Shown here piece after piece: positions 63,374 to 64,000 of a DNA stretch of 64,000 nt (position 1 is its first letter; the number at the start of each line of letters is the position of its first letter). The translations under genes and the position numbers were made by a program. The stretch lies in assembly GCF_029846635.1 (NCBI RefSeq), contig NZ_JARVTG010000001.1:2957501-3021500 (forward strand), written 5' to 3'. The notes beneath the pieces are model-generated. The model was given only the letters and a program-made list of their open reading frames with translations, searched no databases and had not been told where the DNA came from. Source of the DNA: Pokkaliibacter sp. MBI-7. Lineage in GTDB: Bacteria; Pseudomonadota; Gammaproteobacteria; Pseudomonadales; Balneatricaceae.

Positions 63374-64000
63374 ATGAATCTGTCACTGCGTGCCCGTCTG
63401 CTGGGCGTCAGTATTGTTGCCGTGTGCGTAATCGTGCTGGCGCTGGTATGGGAAACCAATATCACCATGCGCCAGCAGATGCTGAACCAGCTGCTGAAAG
63501 ATGCTCAGCATTTCGCCGGTGCCTACGGAGAGGGCGTGGGTCAATGGCTGCATGACCGTCAGCAGGCCATGACAGCCCTCAGTCAGCAGATTGAAGACCA
63601 TCCGCAGGACAGCCCCTACGCGGCCATCCTGCAGACCCACAATGCCGCAGGGTTTGCCCTGACGTACTACGGCAATGAACAAGGACAAATGTTCCGCCAG
63701 GATCCGGCACTGGATAAGAACAACGCCAGCTATGATCCGCGCAAGCGAGACTGGTATCAGCAGGCGCTGAAAGAGAACCGTGCCATCGTCACCGCGCCAT
63801 ACATCAGCGCCACCCTCAAACAGCTGGTGGTGACACTGGCGGAGCCGGTCAAAGCCAATGGTGCGGTGATCGGCGCAGTGGGCGCCAACCTGACGCTGGA
63901 TCAGCTGACCAAACGTACCAACGCGCTGGATGTGCCGGGCAAAGGCTACGCCATTCTGGTGGATCGCAGCGACCAGATCATTACCCATCCGCACACTGAT
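63374..64000 (+). CDS. Cache-domain chemoreceptor or sensor, N-terminal part (cut by window end)
   Basis: 209 codons are open to the window edge. A transmembrane helix (about 8-27) is followed by a double-Cache periplasmic domain with the hallmark YDPRKRDWYQQA (about 119-130), VTAPYISATLKQLVVTLAEPV and a second GYAILVDRSDQIITHP. This layout is typical of methyl-accepting chemotaxis proteins; a histidine kinase or diguanylate cyclase with the same sensor is possible because the output domain is outside the window. AGAGGA precedes the ATG. Confidence 0.8.
   Translation, partial: MNLSLRARLLGVSIVAVCVIVLALVWETNITMRQQMLNQLLKDAQHFAGAYGEGVGQWLHDRQQAMTALSQQIEDHPQDSPYAAILQTHNAAGFALTYYGNEQGQMFRQDPALDKNNASYDPRKRDWYQQALKENRAIVTAPYISATLKQLVVTLAEPVKANGAVIGAVGANLTLDQLTKRTNALDVPGKGYAILVDRSDQIITHPHTD

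Overview
This window reads as the chromosome of a gammaproteobacterium on the Pseudomonadales/Oceanospirillales side. Several local gene orders match Pseudomonas: crc beside pyrE, hisBHA divergent from asmA-like/mutY/yggX followed by tRNA-Phe, and a HAD phosphatase/rppH/ptsP segment leading to NRDE/tauE/lgt/thyA. Base composition looks moderately GC-rich and even. I see no insertion sequence, prophage or CRISPR array.

Layout. 1-2.2 kb: 3' part of a 23S rRNA, then 5S and a terminator. 2.3-11 kb: housekeeping genes cysE, crc (a catalytically altered exonuclease III relative), pyrE, hisA/hisH/hisB, an AsmA-like protein, mutY and yggX. 11-11.7 kb: five tRNAs (Phe, Leu-UAG, Phe, two Leu-CAG) with two clear promoters. 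12-15 kb: polyamine genes speE and speA. 15.1-16.8 kb: a LysE-type exporter and a LysR regulator. 17-20.5 kb: an NrtABC-type nitrate ABC transporter behind a sigma-54-like promoter and a leader terminator.

20.6-47.2 kb is a near-complete protocatechuate (beta-ketoadipate) catabolic region. PobA (from 4-hydroxybenzoate) and QuiC (from 3-dehydroshikimate) feed protocatechuate. PcaGH cleaves the ring, then PcaB, PcaC, PcaD, PcaIJ and PcaF carry the product to succinyl-CoA and acetyl-CoA. Three regulators are present: PobR (AraC type), PcaR (IclR type) and PcaQ (LysR type). Two uptake systems sit inside the region: a TctCBA tripartite transporter joined to quiC, and a TRAP transporter with two paralogous binding proteins. 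Embedded between them and pcaDCHG is a three-gene island: a FabI-like reductase, an uncharacterised 1001-residue protein with a cryptic PLP-enzyme-like core, and a PhoD-like phosphatase. That 1001-residue protein is the best candidate for something undescribed.

47.5-50.4 kb: an orphan Tai4-like immunity protein, a YqaE/Pmp3 peptide, pcaQ, an HD hydrolase and a cold-shock-type RRM protein. 50.6-64 kb: HAD phosphatase, rppH, ptsP, two tandem membrane sensor kinases (one with a c-type haem motif and a ruined kinase core), NRDE protein, TauE/SafE exporter, lgt, thyA, folA and the start of a Cache-domain chemoreceptor or sensor cut by the window edge.

Recurring regulatory themes visible in the DNA: (i) GC-rich perfect hairpins between the binding-protein gene and the membrane-protein genes in three different transporter operons; (ii) AAnAAnAA-type A-rich motifs just before the ribosome binding sites of pobR and the second dctP, which are the kind of site used by Hfq/Crc, with crc itself in the same window.
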